Notes under the pieces: model-generated | Seen by the model: the letters and a program-made list of their open reading frames with translations, nothing else | Databases searched by the model: none | Told to the model about the DNA's origin: nothing | DNA from: Azolla caroliniana | Taxonomy: Eukaryota > Polypodiophyta | Assembly: GCA_043228905.1 (NCBI GenBank) | Contig: JBHGNT010000008.1 | Span: 1,984,001-2,048,000, forward strand | Length of the DNA: 64,000 nucleotides | Reading direction: 5' to 3' | Position numbers and translations under genes: made by a program | Shown here: piece by piece, positions 22,990 to 35,420 of the stretch | How positions within the stretch are numbered: position 1 is the first letter of the stretch | How the letters are laid out: each line of letters begins with the position of its first letter

Positions 22990-24114
22990 GAACGAAGGAA
23001 GTCGAAGAAATATACAGAGCGAGCGATTTAGGGTTTCTTTTTTCGCTGTCGATCCTCTGCTTCACGATCCGCCATCGCTACAGCCTCAGCCTCAGGCTCA
23101 GGCCCCGTATCAGGATCGCGCTCAGATACAGAGGGACTCTCAAGAGAAAAAAGAAGGAACGAAGAAGACAGAACAATCTGCTTTCCAACCAATTAATTAC
23201 CTCACCAAACCAGGTAGCAGTAATCCTCCTTCCCCTTTTTTTATTTCTTGTTTCTTTCTTTCCGTCTCTTTGTTTTTTCTATCATGTACAAGCTTCTCTT
23301 CAACATCGACTTTTTTGCAATCTACGCTTCTCCTTCGTATATTCAGCTTCGGTAAATGATTGCATCAGAAACTATGTTGTTTTCTTCTGTGAACATGGTG
23401 GAGAAGTAGGAGTTAATTCTTATTTTTTGCAGAAAACAAAATAAAAGTTGGATTTTTGAACCAGTTTCATACAGGAGCTAAGGGTTCTTGTTTTTAAATT
23501 TCTTTCCGTATTAGATTGAACATGAAAATGGGTTTCTTTTGGATACAATTTCATCAGAAAACATCTGGGAACATTTGTAGCAGAAAACATAAATAGGTTT
23601 TGGTCACACACAAAGTTGTAAGATTGTTGTCTTTGTTTGCATATTCAAACCAAAGGCCATAGATCCATTTCGACAAAGAACTAGAAGGGTAGATTTTTGA
23701 ATCAGCTTCTCATAACAAGATGATCATTCTTAATTTTATTTGCTTTCAGTCTTTGTTCTAATTTCACAGCAGTTTTTTCTTTCCGTTCTGAAAGATTTTA
23801 TCAAAAATATTGTGCTGGCTATTTGAGCTTTGTAGAAAGAGAGATTAGAAAATGTTTCCTCACATAGGAGTTATAGAAATCAATTTCATGAGATGTGAGA
23901 TTCAATCCCTTTTTTTCTCAGCAACTCAGGTTATATTAATCATTCATCGGAAACCAGTTTCCTGAATTTGTGAAAGTGGTGGAAAAAGATTAGACAGTGT
24001 TTACCAACATACAAGTTGCAGAAATTGGCATCACCACGAGCATTCCAACCAAAAGCTACAGATTCTTCGTTTATATTTTGAAAGAAGGGTGCACAGGTTG
24101 TGAAAAGATTCAAA
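22990..24114 (+). promoter_or_regulatory. MSL 5' leader: non-coding exon and leader intron
   Basis: A GC-richer transcribed-looking stretch from about 22990 contains the plant leader motif TTTAGGGTTT (23027). It ends ACCAAACCAG at about 23211, followed by GTAGCAG. A matching acceptor GTGCACAG ends at 24096, just before the coding ATG at 24115. So the 5' UTR is probably split by an intron of about 885 bp. Most of this intron has relatives in inverted orientation at 42.8-43.3 kb. The transcription start is not determined. Confidence 0.55.
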
Positions 24115-27100
24115 ATGTGTTCTTTACAATTACATCATCTTGTTCGCACTGAATCCACAAAAAAGGTATGTGGTTCTAGACCTTACCTTAGTGCTCTTTG
24201 TGAAAGTCTCCTATGCTGCTGCTTTTGGAAAATTTCTTTGTTTTCAATTTGAGATGGTGTTGCGATTCAAATTTCTATTGTGAAGCTCTTTTTCTTTTGC
24301 AATATAATCTGAAATGGTGTTATTATGCAATGTTTGGGAATATCGAAATATTTTTTAGACATAGTTGTCTTCAAAATTAAATGCTGTTGGATGGCGATGT
24401 TGTGATGTCACCATTTCTTTTCAAACATTCTTTTTTCTACCAATTTGAGATGGTGTTGTAATGCAAATTTCATGGTTATGACGGCTGACTCTGTATTCTC
24501 TTGGATCATACCCGCATAATTGCAAATTGTTAGCTGTTCAATGATTCCCTTATTTCAACAGGTCCTTTTTCAGTCACAATGTTCTCGACTGAGCTATCAG
24601 ACTCACCTTTCTGCAAGTTATGCCCAAACACCTCAGTTCATGGTATATATGAGATTATGTCATTGTTTGAATTGCAATAATAACTGATTTTTTTGACTCA
24701 AGTGTTATAAGTTTCCAGTTGTTATTTGCAAAGACCATACATTTCATTTCATAGACTTACAGTGACGCATTATTTTCAGGCTATGGTACATATTGGGTGG
24801 TATATTCCGGCAATGAATTTCAAACAAAAAGCCCGTAGTATGGGTGGTTTTTGTTATGCATACGCTTCATCTATTCCAGTCCCATCTAAGGAAATTGTAA
24901 ATGCAGTGAGAACATTCTCAACGAGTTCTGTTGCAAGGTAAAAACTGGCTCTCGTTACTCATGGTATGAAAGTATTTTTAAACTATCCACAGGGTGAGAA
25001 CTCTGAGAACATTTATTGGGTAGCTGATAGTATTAAATGATTTGTTTTGAGGCCTTCAATCATAGTATGTAAACTCTTGCCTGTTAAGCATTCATTTGTA
25101 GATAATCATATATTAATAATTTCAGAAGTAGGGCTTCCCAGATGTCAGATTCTCAGATAGTTTGGTATATAGTAGAGTTCTAGTGCAAAAGATAATTTTT
25201 TATATTATACAGTGAATGTTAGGCTTTTTCATTGTGGTAAGCCTGGCTGTTATGAACATCCTAATCCTTTATTGACATCATTTTCCTCTGAAATTGACTT
25301 AAAATGGGATGATGGACTTCTATTTACAATCTACATTAATTGATAATCCAGTGTGTTCAAGGTCATGCATGAGAGTCAATTATTCCAACAGTGTGCTCCA
25401 GCCATTGGACTTATGACATTTGCAATGTGGGGTTTAGGACCCTTACTACAGTTCATACACCGAACCATATTACATGTATGTTTATGCTCTGAAATTCTCT
25501 GCTATTTATATTCTAAGGTATTCTACATAATTGCAATGCAATGCTATCTTTTACAGAAGGAAGACTGGAGTTGGAAAGATAGTCAGTTGAACCATATCAT
25601 GAGAATGTATGTGCGACCTGTGCTCCTATGGATTGGAGTTATATTGGTCTGCAGGTAAGGAAGAAGCATTGATTCAATATGGAGTTCAATGATTCCAGAC
25701 AGTCATTTGTTACTTTCTTCTTGGTTGGAATGCTGATTAATGTTTTATTCAGGGCGTTTGATCCTGTTGTGCTCTCTTCTGAGAGAAGTCAAGCAATCAA
25801 ACAACGTTTTGTAAATTTTGTGCGGTCTTTATCCACAGTCATAGCATTTGCATATTGCACCAACAGGTAAGTAGAATATGGTGATATATGTTTTCTTTTT
25901 CAAATTCCATGTGGTCACAACCATAGCTTATAAATTATTATGCTTTGAATCTCAGTGTGATTCAGCAGATGCACAAAGTTATGTTGGATCGGCAAGATAC
26001 ACAGGATTCTCGGAGTGTGAGTCACGTGACCATTTTGTTATCTGACTTAATGTTAGGAAGCAATGTTTTAATGAAAGTCGTATCTTTGCAGCTTGGTGCT
26101 CAATTTGTTGGAAATGCAGTTTATACAGCAGTATGGATAGCAGCCGTCTGTCTGTTCATGGAACTTCTGGGTTTCTCTACACAAAAATGGCTGACAGCCG
26201 GTGGCCTTGGTACAGTGCTACTTACTCTGGCAGGTAGAGAGGTAAGAAACTTTCAGTAACCTTAAGTTTGAAGCAAGAAGTCTTTAGCAAGGAATCCGTA
26301 CGTAATCCCCACATAACTTTGGGGATGAGTTGTTTAACATTAAATGCATCTGTACTTCTATTTATAGATCTTCACAAACTTTCTCTCAAGTATAATGATC
26401 CATGCAACACGGCCGTTTGTTCTCAATGAGTGGATTCAAACAAAAATTGATGGATATGAAGTGTCTGGTACAGTTGAGGTAGGTTCCTTCAATTCTCACC
26501 ACTCTTTAATTGGCAGTTAATGGATTGGTGTAATCGCTTGTCGAACTATCTCTGTGAAAAAAATATGCAAAGCTCAGATGTTTGATAAGTTCCTTGAATT
26601 CATGGTACTCTTTATCACTAATGATATTCAGCCATTGTTCTGTGAACAAGTCCTTTGTTGTATTTTCAGCATGTTGGGTGGTGGTCTCCAACAATAGTCC
26701 GGGGAGATGATAGAGAAGCAGTTCATATACCAAATCATAAGTTTACTGTTAGTGTTGTTCGAAATCTAAGTCAAAAGTCACACTGGCGCATCAAGACATA
26801 TTTTGGGATAAGCCACTTAGATGTTACCAAACTTTCTGTAAGAGCATCCCTCCCTTTTTTCTGCTGGTTTTGCTTTGCTTTTGCTGTTTGTGCTTCCTGA
26901 GAGATTTTATTATCCAGAATATTGTAGCTGATATGAGGAAAGTTTTAGCGAAGCATCCTCAAGTAGAGCAAAGAAGATTGCACCGAAGAGTCTTTTTTGA
27001 AAGCATCAGTCCTGAAAACCAGGCTCTTATGGTGATGTCTCAAGCTGTGTATTGTATTAAATTTAGAATGTCTCAACTAGATTCTAATTTTCTATGCTTT

Positions 27101-28319
27101 TGAATCATGTATAATTCATGCAGGTCTTAGTTTCTTGTTTTGTGAAAACTCCACATTTTGAAGAATACCTGCGTGTGAAGGTGCGTTACCCATTAGTAAA
27201 TTTTAGGTTACTCTGAAATTAAATGAGTAATATCTTGCTGAATTTCAGGAAGTAATTCTATTGGACTTGATGAAAGTCATAAGCCATCATCATGCTCGCT
27301 TAGCTACCCCCATTCGATCAGTGCAACGTGTACTTGATGATGTAGAACCTCGTGGTGCACCATATCGAGACATGAATCGCCCGACTGAAACTCAAGGAAG
27401 ACCGTATCTGTTGATTGAGGCAACCGCTGTTGCGAATGCATATCGTGATGCTGACCAGTCTGCAAATTCTAAAAATGGCTCAGCACTGGTAAGAGATGAA
27501 ATAGTTAATGCTGATGGGAACGAGAGCAATTCTGGGCAGACAATGAGCCCTAAGAAAGAAGTATATCAAGCTAAAGATGAGATATTGTCTAATGATGGAA
27601 TTTCTAAGAGTGGTAACCATTCTGAGGCAGTAGAGTCCAAAGCTGTAAGTAAACATAAGTCTCAGCTTGAAGGCCTAGATTCCATGGGCCTTAATTCCAA
27701 AGATATAACATTGTTGGGAGCAGCTTTTGAGAAACCACCTGCAAACATTGCAGAAGATTCAGTGGACCCACAAACAGATGGGGAGGCCCCAACCAAACCT
27801 ACTTCAGATACAGGATCAGTGAGAGTAGAAAAAAACTCAAGCAAGATGGTTGAGCTGATTTCTCAACCTAGTCAGAAGTCGCATGCTAGAATGTTTGAGC
27901 ATACGGGGCCATCTTCTGGGGAAAAAACAGAGAAAATAAGCAAATCTGTGATTGATTTGGATTCTGGATCCTCAAGAGAAGAGAAAAGTAATGCAAAGGA
28001 AGAACTCAATGAAACTGAATTTAATATTGATCAGAAAACAACAGTTGGTCAGAAAATGGATTCGAGGCGGGCACAATTACAGAGTGCATCTTCATCCAAA
28101 GGGGAGTCATTAGGACCGAAGTCGCAGTTAGAAGAGAACCTCCTTTTGGGTGTGGCATTGAATGGACCAAAACAAACACTACCTCTTGATAATGAAATAA
28201 TATCTGGAACAGAACAGAAGGAGCTTGTAGGAACAAGCAATGGGAACTCTGGCAATGCACTCAAGGATGTACGGTCAGGGTCTCCATCTTCTAATACAAG
28301 TCAATCAGATTCTAGATGA
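24115..28319 (+). CDS. MSL2/3: mechanosensitive channel MscS-like, plastid (MSL2/MSL3 type)
   Basis: Thirteen coding exons keep phase and give 785 aa: 24115-24165, 24562-24642, 24780-24937, 25352-25475, 25557-25654, 25753-25866, 25956-26016, 26092-26241, 26368-26478, 26670-26837, 26918-27031, 27124-27180, 27249-28319. MSL2/3 are MscS-family channels of the plastid inner envelope that relieve osmotic stress and affect plastid size and division-ring placement. The N-terminus is basic and Ser-rich, like a transit peptide. Hydrophobic segments (ALVLWIGVIL-like [23 protein letters not shown]) precede the MscS core [21 protein letters not shown]. The plant MSL signature PN(x9)N is present ([12 protein letters not shown]). 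A 300-residue acidic, Ser/Lys-rich tail ends with the conserved [15 protein letters not shown] block. The first two small exons are the least certain part. The tail is longer than in Arabidopsis (673-678 aa total). Confidence 0.94.
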
Positions 28320-30133
28320 ATAATAGAGAATCCTGCTGAGGAGCACTCACTAAGAGGTCATCTCACTAAGGTCGTTTATGAAACATTACAACTGCATTTA
28401 TTTCATGGTGTCATGATACACAATTTTCAATTAACTGAAAAATTGACTTGATTTTTGAGATTGAAGAAGGTATACATACAGGGAAGGTCTGAACTTCCAG
28501 GGGTTTCAAAAATCTCTCAAACTAATTAAAAACTGAGAGCTTAATGGAACCGTTACTTGATGTGGTGGTGTCTTTGTATATTATCACCCCCCCCAATGTA
28601 CTTTAATGTTAACAAGGCCATTGGAATATGAAGAGATTCCAAAAGTAATTGCAAATATAAAGAGATGAAGATGGGATTCATGTTATTTTTTTTGCTTGCA
28701 TCTTTACCAACAACTCATAATTGGGTGTCCTACTGTGTCTTTGTTTGTACCTCAATTGTGATTATAGTTTGTAATGTTTGTTGTATTGTGGAAAATCTGT
28801 GTTTTACCATAGTTTCAACATGTCCCTTTTTATCAGTGGATGCCTTTTTTGTCTAGTAAGGTTAATGGTAAAACAAGAGGACTAGTGATGATTGATGGTG
28901 TAATTAAGAGCATGCAAAAATAATGTGCAACTAAAAAGCTGTAGCAAGTAATGCTAGTCAGGGTCATTCACCTAGATCCCTACACAAGTGAGGATGCAAA
29001 CCTGATTAGAAATGCAGGGTTTGTGGGAGTTTTAACCGAGTTTATATGAATGTAGCAGTGATTTGGTGGTGCCACTAAAGAGAAACCTAGCTTATTATGC
29101 AAGTTATTACATGAAATTTACAGAAACCAAAAGTAGATTGCATGAAATTTGGAGAAAATTACTTCATGGTTGGATGGGTTGAGTTTCTGTATTGTTTGTG
29201 ATCATGTGTGTTTCGTACAATGCCATTTTATTGGAGCACAAGCTTTAACAAAGACTATCCCAGAGTGGTTAGATGGTTTAATCTTCTGCACTGGGCACTG
29301 GGCCACATGCCCACATATGATCATTAGCATTACTTTCAAAACGCATGTTATGATCTCACGTCAGTTAAACATCATACTAGTTTCATATCCACACTCCAAA
29401 AAATTTCATTGCAATTATATGGTTATCAATCCTTCAAATTCAGGAATTTGCTTGTCATGGCACACAATAGTAAAGTGCTTTCAGATAAAGCTGAAAAACA
29501 TGAGATGTACAACAAAAATGCATATTGGATTGTATCAAATTGATGAAATATACAGTCTGCAATGGAAAACACTACTAAAGAGGTATTTGCATCCACTTTC
29601 AGAATGAAGTTTTGATCATGTTAGATATTTTAATTATCTGTATATGTTGGCAACCAATTACAATTATTTTATTTATTTTCTGAGCAAATATATTAAGGCC
29701 AAACTTAATATGCAAAATTCTGTCCATCCCCACATTTGTGCCCACTTATCAGAATGACGTTAAGATCATGCTGAATATTTCAATTGGTCTATTGAGGCAC
29801 TCAATCTTTTTATTTATTTGCTGAAAATATATATTAAAGGCCGAAACTAAAATGCAATGTCTTCAGTCCATCCCCAAAATGTTCAAAGAAGAAAATGATT
29901 CATCAGGGCAGGGCATTAGGTGTTACATCAAGAACTTTTCTCTCAGCAGCAAAAACATAAGGTTGATATGAAACAAATACAGGATATAACTAATCTGTAA
30001 TGTACAGATAAGCAGATATAACTGGTACGCTTCTCAATCTTCCCTACAGCTCTAGTTCTAAAGTTCCAGCATAAAAACGTTTTCAGCTTGCTATCGAGAA
30101 TCGTTTTGAAAATGTGCCTTCAATAGCTCGATA
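28320..30133. other. convergent intergenic region between MSL and SNAPC1
   Basis: This probably includes the 3' UTRs of both genes. A 152-codon + frame at 29149-29607 has no recognisable similarity, and I do not call it a gene. A diverged 2x duplication of about 150 bp lies at 29599-29890: cagaatgaagtt...gatcatgtta...tccatccccaca is repeated with substitutions. A C8 run lies near 28586. Confidence 0.5.
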
Positions 30134-32514
30134 TTAAGATAGTTCTAATGCTCGTTCTAATTCTGCATCAAATTCATCATCATCCAGCACACCTTTTTCT
30201 GTCAGCCCCTGTTTGAGTTCTTCCTCTTGACCTTTCTCAACTATATCTGTGTACTTGTGGTCAAGGGAATAGAAGTGCTTTCGTTTCTCAATCCAAGAAT
30301 AAGCACATTTCTTCAATTCCTCGCCTAAGGTAGGTCCAATGGTGCTTCCTGATACACAGTCTCCTCCTGCCTCATAAAAAATATAACCAACCCTCAGAAA
30401 CGATTCAGTTAGTGAGTCCATACAACCTTCATAAATAACCATAGAAAACCTGAATACATATGTTGTTTTGCAATTGCATACTCTCTGTTCAGTTGTGATA
30501 ATTCATCTAATCCCAAATCCTTAACCTTGTTAAAGAAAGATTCAGATGCAAACGAGGTTAATCTTATGCATTACAAATAATGTTTAAAAAAAGTAGAAAA
30601 ATATACATAAACAGAAAAAAATTTAAAAATTGTTTTCTATTTAATGTATACCTAATATCAGAAGCAACATTAAGTTCTTATTCAGAAAACATTTTGATTG
30701 CATGGCTGTATCCTTCTGACATCATATACATGCAATCAAGCATCTCCATAAAGTACCTTCTACTACCAATCCTAAGAATGCATACCAGATTCCCTTGAAA
30801 ATGACTCTTAGCTGCTGGAGTTGAAAATATCCTGGAAGTACCAAGATACTTTAATGTCAAAATTTTCCAATTTATTACACAATAAAAGTACAAGATTGAA
30901 TGCCCAAAAACTATGCCTTTCGCATTCTGCTCGTATATGCTCGCTAGTCTTACTCGGAAGCTTACTCATAGCTTCTTTCATCTTCCTCTTCAGATTGGTA
31001 GACACGAAACCATAAAGGAAGAAATCTCTCACCATCATTTTATTTACAATCCTCATAGCTGTCAGAGGTCCTTTAATTTTAGTTTCTCTAATGAGAAAGT
31101 AAATGTTCTCCAAATCATCTGCAAAAATAGTCCAGTTGAAATATCAACAGAGTATCCCTTGTGTGAGCTTCAATTTCCTGTCTAATTTTGGAATTTTCCT
31201 ACCCTCTGAAAACCTGGTTGAATACAATCAAGCGAAAAGCAATACTTGAATCTTTTCATAAGCCTCAATATAGTTGAATATAATAAAATTTTAATAATGC
31301 AATAGGCATCTTACATAAAATAGGGACAATGTCATGCTACTGTCTTGTTAAAATATTAATAGTGTACAACTTGCATGATTAATTTTTCATTTGCACTTTG
31401 AGTTATGTTCTACATATACTCTCTAAACCCCCTGACGGAAGAGCAATAAGTGAGAACCTTAATAAGTCAAAACCTAGTTTAAGTGTTATAGAAAGAAGGG
31501 GGGAACACCAAAATCTGTAACTTTTTAAAACTTTACCAGGACCACTCTATTGAAATATCCCGATACCTTTCATCATTTTCATATTTACGAAAATGGCCCA
31601 AACTATTACAAACTTTGACCCTTGAGGTGGAGTTGTAAATTCTTCTCAAATCAGATGATTACTTTGTCAAAGCCCCTCCTAGATCCCATGTTAATAAGAT
31701 AATTCCATGCAAGTCCTTCCATCCTTTCATACATGGATTGCCATTTGGCTAAGGCTTAACCCTTGAATCTTAGGCTAATAGGTAACCATTTTTATAATTC
31801 TCCTTCACTATTCACATACATTCACATAAATTTCTCTAGCTTTGCTTTGGGTCTTACCCTGAGCTTCCAATGTTCTGTTTCGGTTTCACATAACCACGCT
31901 CTAAAATATTACCAGCAGATAAATCCATTGTGTATCACGTCTTTCAAGCAGACTCAAAATATGTTTTAGAAATGATAAGGTTAGATCCAATAGGGAGTTT
32001 ATTGCAATTAAATATCTCTTCAACCTCTAACCAAATATTAAGCAAACAATAACCTGATGTTTTCAGTGTTTTATCCATTAAAGATGTTCATATAAGATCC
32101 CGAATACCTGGAGATAGGTAGATTTTTATTGGAGGTTTGGAAAACTGTGTTTCATAGAGTATATATAGCATGTACAATCCCCCAAGCTTTTTAGACCAAT
32201 ACATGTCTGTTTGTAGAAAGCCTATGACAACAAAAAAGAATAGCTTTTGAGCCTAGAATCATGCCATAAAAGCTGAAAACAGATGTAATGTTGTTACCTA
32301 AGGCATAGGAATACATTGCCTGCATAAAGAAACCTGGATCAATATTAGTTGGCTTAGCTTCATGGATAAATGAGAAAAGTCTGTCTTGCCAAAGTTTCTT
32401 CATCTGAGACAGCTCTACTCCACCAATCTGCAATTTAAAAAAATACCAAACTTGAAATTTGAATGCCTCCAAAGTGATGCAGAAAGGATCTCTCAAATTG
32501 GATGTTGAAGGCAT
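30134..32514 (-). CDS. SNAPC1: snRNA-activating protein complex subunit 1 (SNAP43)-like
   Basis: Coding exons on the - strand are 32514-32298, 32221-32108, 31118-30912, 30811-30786, 30525-30450 and 30366-30134. They keep phase and give about 290 aa. SNAPC1/SNAP43 is a core subunit of the complex that binds the proximal or upstream element of snRNA promoters for Pol II and III. Aligned with the plant family from memory: MKKLWQDRLFSFIHEAKPTN, FFMQAMYSYALGF, KKLGGLYMLYILYETQ, PPIKIYLSPDDLENIYFLI, VNKMMVRDFFLYGFVS, VKDLGLDELSQLNREYAIAK and a C-terminal acidic WIEKRKHFYSLD...DDEFDAELERALELS. Residues 1-30 do not match the family. The true first exon may therefore lie elsewhere, and the ATG at 32514 is only the longest frame. 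The fourth exon is a 26-nt microexon (KSHFQGNL) supported by phase and by continuity of the alignment; the donor before it (A|GTTTTT) is weak. Confidence 0.82.
31143..32085. other. SNAPC1 intron 2
   Basis: About 990 bp separate the exons ending at 32108 and starting at 31118. I see no coding sequence on either strand, only AT-rich DNA. Confidence 0.5.
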
Positions 32515-32649
32515 TACCTATTAACATTGTTTCTACATAATAGCTTAGCGACATAGGGAAACTACCTAGTTTAAACTTGTTTTTACTTTCCACATATCTT
32601 CGACTCAACCCAATCGTTCCACAAATATCTCTTGTAAAATGAATATTAC

Positions 32650-32712
32650 AATCAATAACCTAATGGTAAGGCTTCAACCCATGTAGCGTAAGGTCACGGG
32701 TTCAATTCCTTT
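32650..32712 (+). repeat. tRNA-derived SINE head
   Basis: An A-box-like AACCTAATGGTAAGGC is followed about 30 bases later by a good B box, CGGGTTCAATTCC. The downstream body leads, within 200 bp, to a tail related to the LINE 3' end. This is the classical layout of a tRNA-derived SINE sharing its tail with a LINE. Confidence 0.6.
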
Positions 32713-32854
32713 CCATAGGTCAAAATTGGCTCTTTATGGACAATAAAAATCTAGTTTTAATTCTAATTCTCATAGTTAGTGTGCACTCTCAAGTGCGGCA
32801 TTCATTAGTAAAGTTCTTGAACATCAAGAGTTGCTACTCACTTCTACGTGTACT

Positions 32855-33345
32855 ACGTGAAAATGTTATATTTGTTGGGTCTCATAGGTCATATTTGACC
32901 TCTGAAGACAATAATAGAATTTTATGTGATACATCAATAGATTCCTTTGTGAACGACTTTTGCAATGCCAATGTATTACGTGAAAATGTTATGGTTTTTG
33001 GTTATCACATGTCATGTTTGACCTGTGAAGACAATAATACAATTTGCCATGATGCAAGAATAGATTCCTTTGTGAGTGAGGCATTTTTGTGAAGCCAATG
33101 TATAACATGAAGATGTTAAATTTTGAAGACAATAATAAAATTTTGAAGCCAATGTATATTTGACCTATGAAGACAATAATAAAATTTTGAGTCATGCATC
33201 AATAGATTCCGTTGTAAATGAGGCATTTTTGCAATGCCAATGTATCATGACATGGGAAAAATGTGGAGTCTCCAAAAGTCATTACTCAGTTTAATATGTA
33301 TTAATCTCATAGATCATACTTGACCTCCGAAGACGATAATAAAAT
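32855..33345 (+). repeat. four degenerate copies of a retroposon-tail module
   Basis: Modules begin (a/c)tacgtgaaaatgtta, or decayed forms of it, near 32860, 32975, 33100 and 33240. The common core is TAGGTCATATTTGACCT or variants, followed by gaagacaataata(g/a)aat and ttcctttgtgaatga...ccaatgtat. Unit length is about 115 bp in the first two copies and shorter afterwards. The core matches the hairpin segment of the LINE tail (39270-39284). Confidence 0.75.
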
Positions 33346-34349
33346 ATCTCTCTCTATACAACTTAGCTCACATGCATTGCGATGTGAGACGGGGCGTTGG
33401 GGCACAAGCGATGAGAGTGGTTGACTATGCACACTTTGCCCTAAACAAGTTCGAGAGTCTGAGCAATCTGTGTAGTTGTCCCTAGTTCGAGAGTGTGAAT
33501 GTGGGCAAAGAGTATTAGATATCCTTATGACATAATCGTACTCGAGTGGATATCTTGATTAGATTCCACCAACCACATTTCATGTGACAATACCTTGAGG
33601 ACTTTAAAAGCCCCTTGGCCCATTGTGCTTAGTTGATCTTTAGTTAACTAATATAATTTTCTCTTTAGTGCATAAATTGTCATCCCCCTACTGTGTATTT
33701 TCTTATTTTTTGGTTATTTTCTCTGATTCCTTCTCTTGCCCGCACACCCACTCTCACACACACACTATGCTTCCGCATGCTCAACTCTACGAGAGCTAGA
33801 TTCTTTACAGAAACATTATTTACAATGGGTGTCACAATGGAGTATGGTCACCCACTAACTACATGGGTAGTGGAACAAGTTGAATCGCCAATAGGCAAAA
33901 CGAACACTCCTCTGACGAAAGAATTTCCACTTGCTCCAATAAAGAAAAAATTGTCACATTAGTACTCCTTGTAATTTTCGTACATATGCTTTGACTCCAT
34001 GCCTACAATCAAATACAAAAGCACTACACATATCTTAATTATGATGCAATCCCTAGTACCTTAGATATAGGACCAATCAATCCACAATTTCTCTTTTATT
34101 TGTAAGGTAAAGAACCTTCCATCAATGCAATATTTTGTAGTTGTTGCAAAACAAACCCATAATTAGGCGGGATGCATAATAATTGTTGTGTTTCAACAAA
34201 CTCCAAAATTCTTTGACACAATGCCTCAACTATATCTCTCAACTCTTTGACCCTTGAACGATTAAACTAAGAGCACAATCTCTCCTTTCCAGGGCCAACA
34301 TAATCTCTCTCTCTCTCTCTGCCAACATAATCTCTGCCCTCAACACACC

Positions 34350-35414
34350 ATGGAGTCCGAAGGGACAAACACTGAAAAGATGGATCTTAACACGCATGAT
34401 GAGGGTCTAGATCTATTGAAGACCACAAGAAGATATCATAGACGAAAAGGACGGGACCTAAATAGCGTCAAAAGGGCGCATAAGGAACCTAGAACGCAGG
34501 CCCCATCCGACATTCCATTCGATGTCGAAAATGGGAAACATGATCTTTTACGCCATTTGATTGCGCAAGAGATCAACCGTATTAGAGAAGATATCGAAAT
34601 AGCACTAAAGGAAGAAATGAAAAAGGAGATAGAGAAACAGAAATCAGAATTGTACGCCTCTATCAAGGCTGAGTTATTAGAAGAGATGCAGAAAGACATT
34701 ATAAGCCATGTGGAGAAATCACACTTAGAGCTCAAGGATGACATGACACAATACCTTAAGGATGAAATATCCTCAAGTAAGGTTGAGTTAGGAGCTATAA
34801 AAGTGGATTTCGAAAAAGGACAAGAAGCAGTGGAAAGATACATCTCTACAGTGAAAGCCAATGTCACGAAGGAAATGCAAACATGGGCAGACATCGCCAA
34901 AGATGCCAAAGCTCAAGCCGAGCACGCCCAAAACGAAATTAAAGCAAATGCTCCTTGGATAGAGGTAGTAAAAAAGCAAAAAGGAACATCCATGGATAGG
35001 ATGGCAATGATGAATGCTACTCTAGAAGAAGAAGCAAAGAGGAAAGCTCGTGCATTGCATGTACGAGTGGTTGGTTGGGCCGAAAAGGGAAGTCCACAAG
35101 AAGATGCCAAGAATCTCGCAACAAAGATTGGAGCATCGGATATTCCATTTGCTTCGGCGTGGAGAGTGGGAAGAGATGAGTCTAGAGCTAAAGCCCTTAT
35201 CATCCGCTTCATGGATATTGACAAGAAAAAAGCTTTCCTCTCTAAACGAAAGGCACTCAAGGGTGAAAAGATATACTTAGATGACGATCTCACTCCAGCC
35301 CAAGTGGCACACCGCAAAGAAAACATGCCACGAGTGCTTGATGCAAGAAAGGAAGGTAAATGGGCCGTATATAGAGACGGCAAGGTCATTATTACAGAGA
35401 AGAGAACTGCATGA
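34350..35414 (+). CDS. LINE ORF1 protein: coiled coil plus RNA-binding region
   Basis: An intact 354-codon frame opening at ATG 34350 (CACACCATGGAG). Residues 1-65 are basic. About 70-200 form a long charged heptad-like region (EEMKKEIEKQKSELYASIKA, then HVEKSHLELKDDM), predicted to be a coiled coil. About 235-300 read ALHVRVVGWAEKG...RAKALIIRFMDIDKKKAF, with the strand-helix pattern of an RRM. About 305-350 read KIYLDDDLTPAQVAHRKE...GKWAVYRDGKVII, resembling the C-terminal domain of trimeric L1-type ORF1 proteins, which bind element RNA as nucleic-acid chaperones. There is no CCHC knuckle or DUF4283 domain, unlike the usual plant L1 ORF1. The fold assignment is by pattern, not by search. Confidence 0.85.
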   Translation: MESEGTNTEKMDLNTHDEGLDLLKTTRRYHRRKGRDLNSVKRAHKEPRTQAPSDIPFDVENGKHDLLRHLIAQEINRIREDIEIALKEEMKKEIEKQKSELYASIKAELLEEMQKDIISHVEKSHLELKDDMTQYLKDEISSSKVELGAIKVDFEKGQEAVERYISTVKANVTKEMQTWADIAKDAKAQAEHAQNEIKANAPWIEVVKKQKGTSMDRMAMMNATLEEEAKRKARALHVRVVGWAEKGSPQEDAKNLATKIGASDIPFASAWRVGRDESRAKALIIRFMDIDKKKAFLSKRKALKGEKIYLDDDLTPAQVAHRKENMPRVLDARKEGKWAVYRDGKVIITEKRTA

Positions 35415-35420
35415 CGATAT

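Larger units (their letters stand above)
32515..34339. other. intergenic, retroposon-derived DNA upstream of SNAPC1 and the LINE
   Basis: Contains a tRNA-like SINE head (32650-32712) and a run of degenerate retroposon-tail repeats (32860-33345). AT-rich sequence without recognisable genes follows. A frame at 33693-33962 has no similarity that I recognise. A (CT)n tract lies at 34303-34320, just before the LINE. Confidence 0.5.

Noticed and set aside
22761-23444. 227-codon frame upstream of MSL
   Set aside because: It is made of Ser/Leu and Asn microsatellite translations followed by leader sequence and crosses the likely splice donor.
24719-24779. Upstream extension of MSL exon 3 using the acceptor at 24718
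   Set aside because: In the phase set by exons 1-2 it contains an immediate stop; the acceptor at 24779 keeps phase.
29149-29607. 152-codon + strand frame
   Set aside because: No similarity, an odd Cys/Ile/His-rich composition, and position between two convergent gene ends; probably chance.
34436-35389. - strand frames of about 157 codons opposite LINE ORF1
   Set aside because: Shadows of the ORF1 coding sequence (Ser/Phe-rich mirror of Lys/Glu codons).
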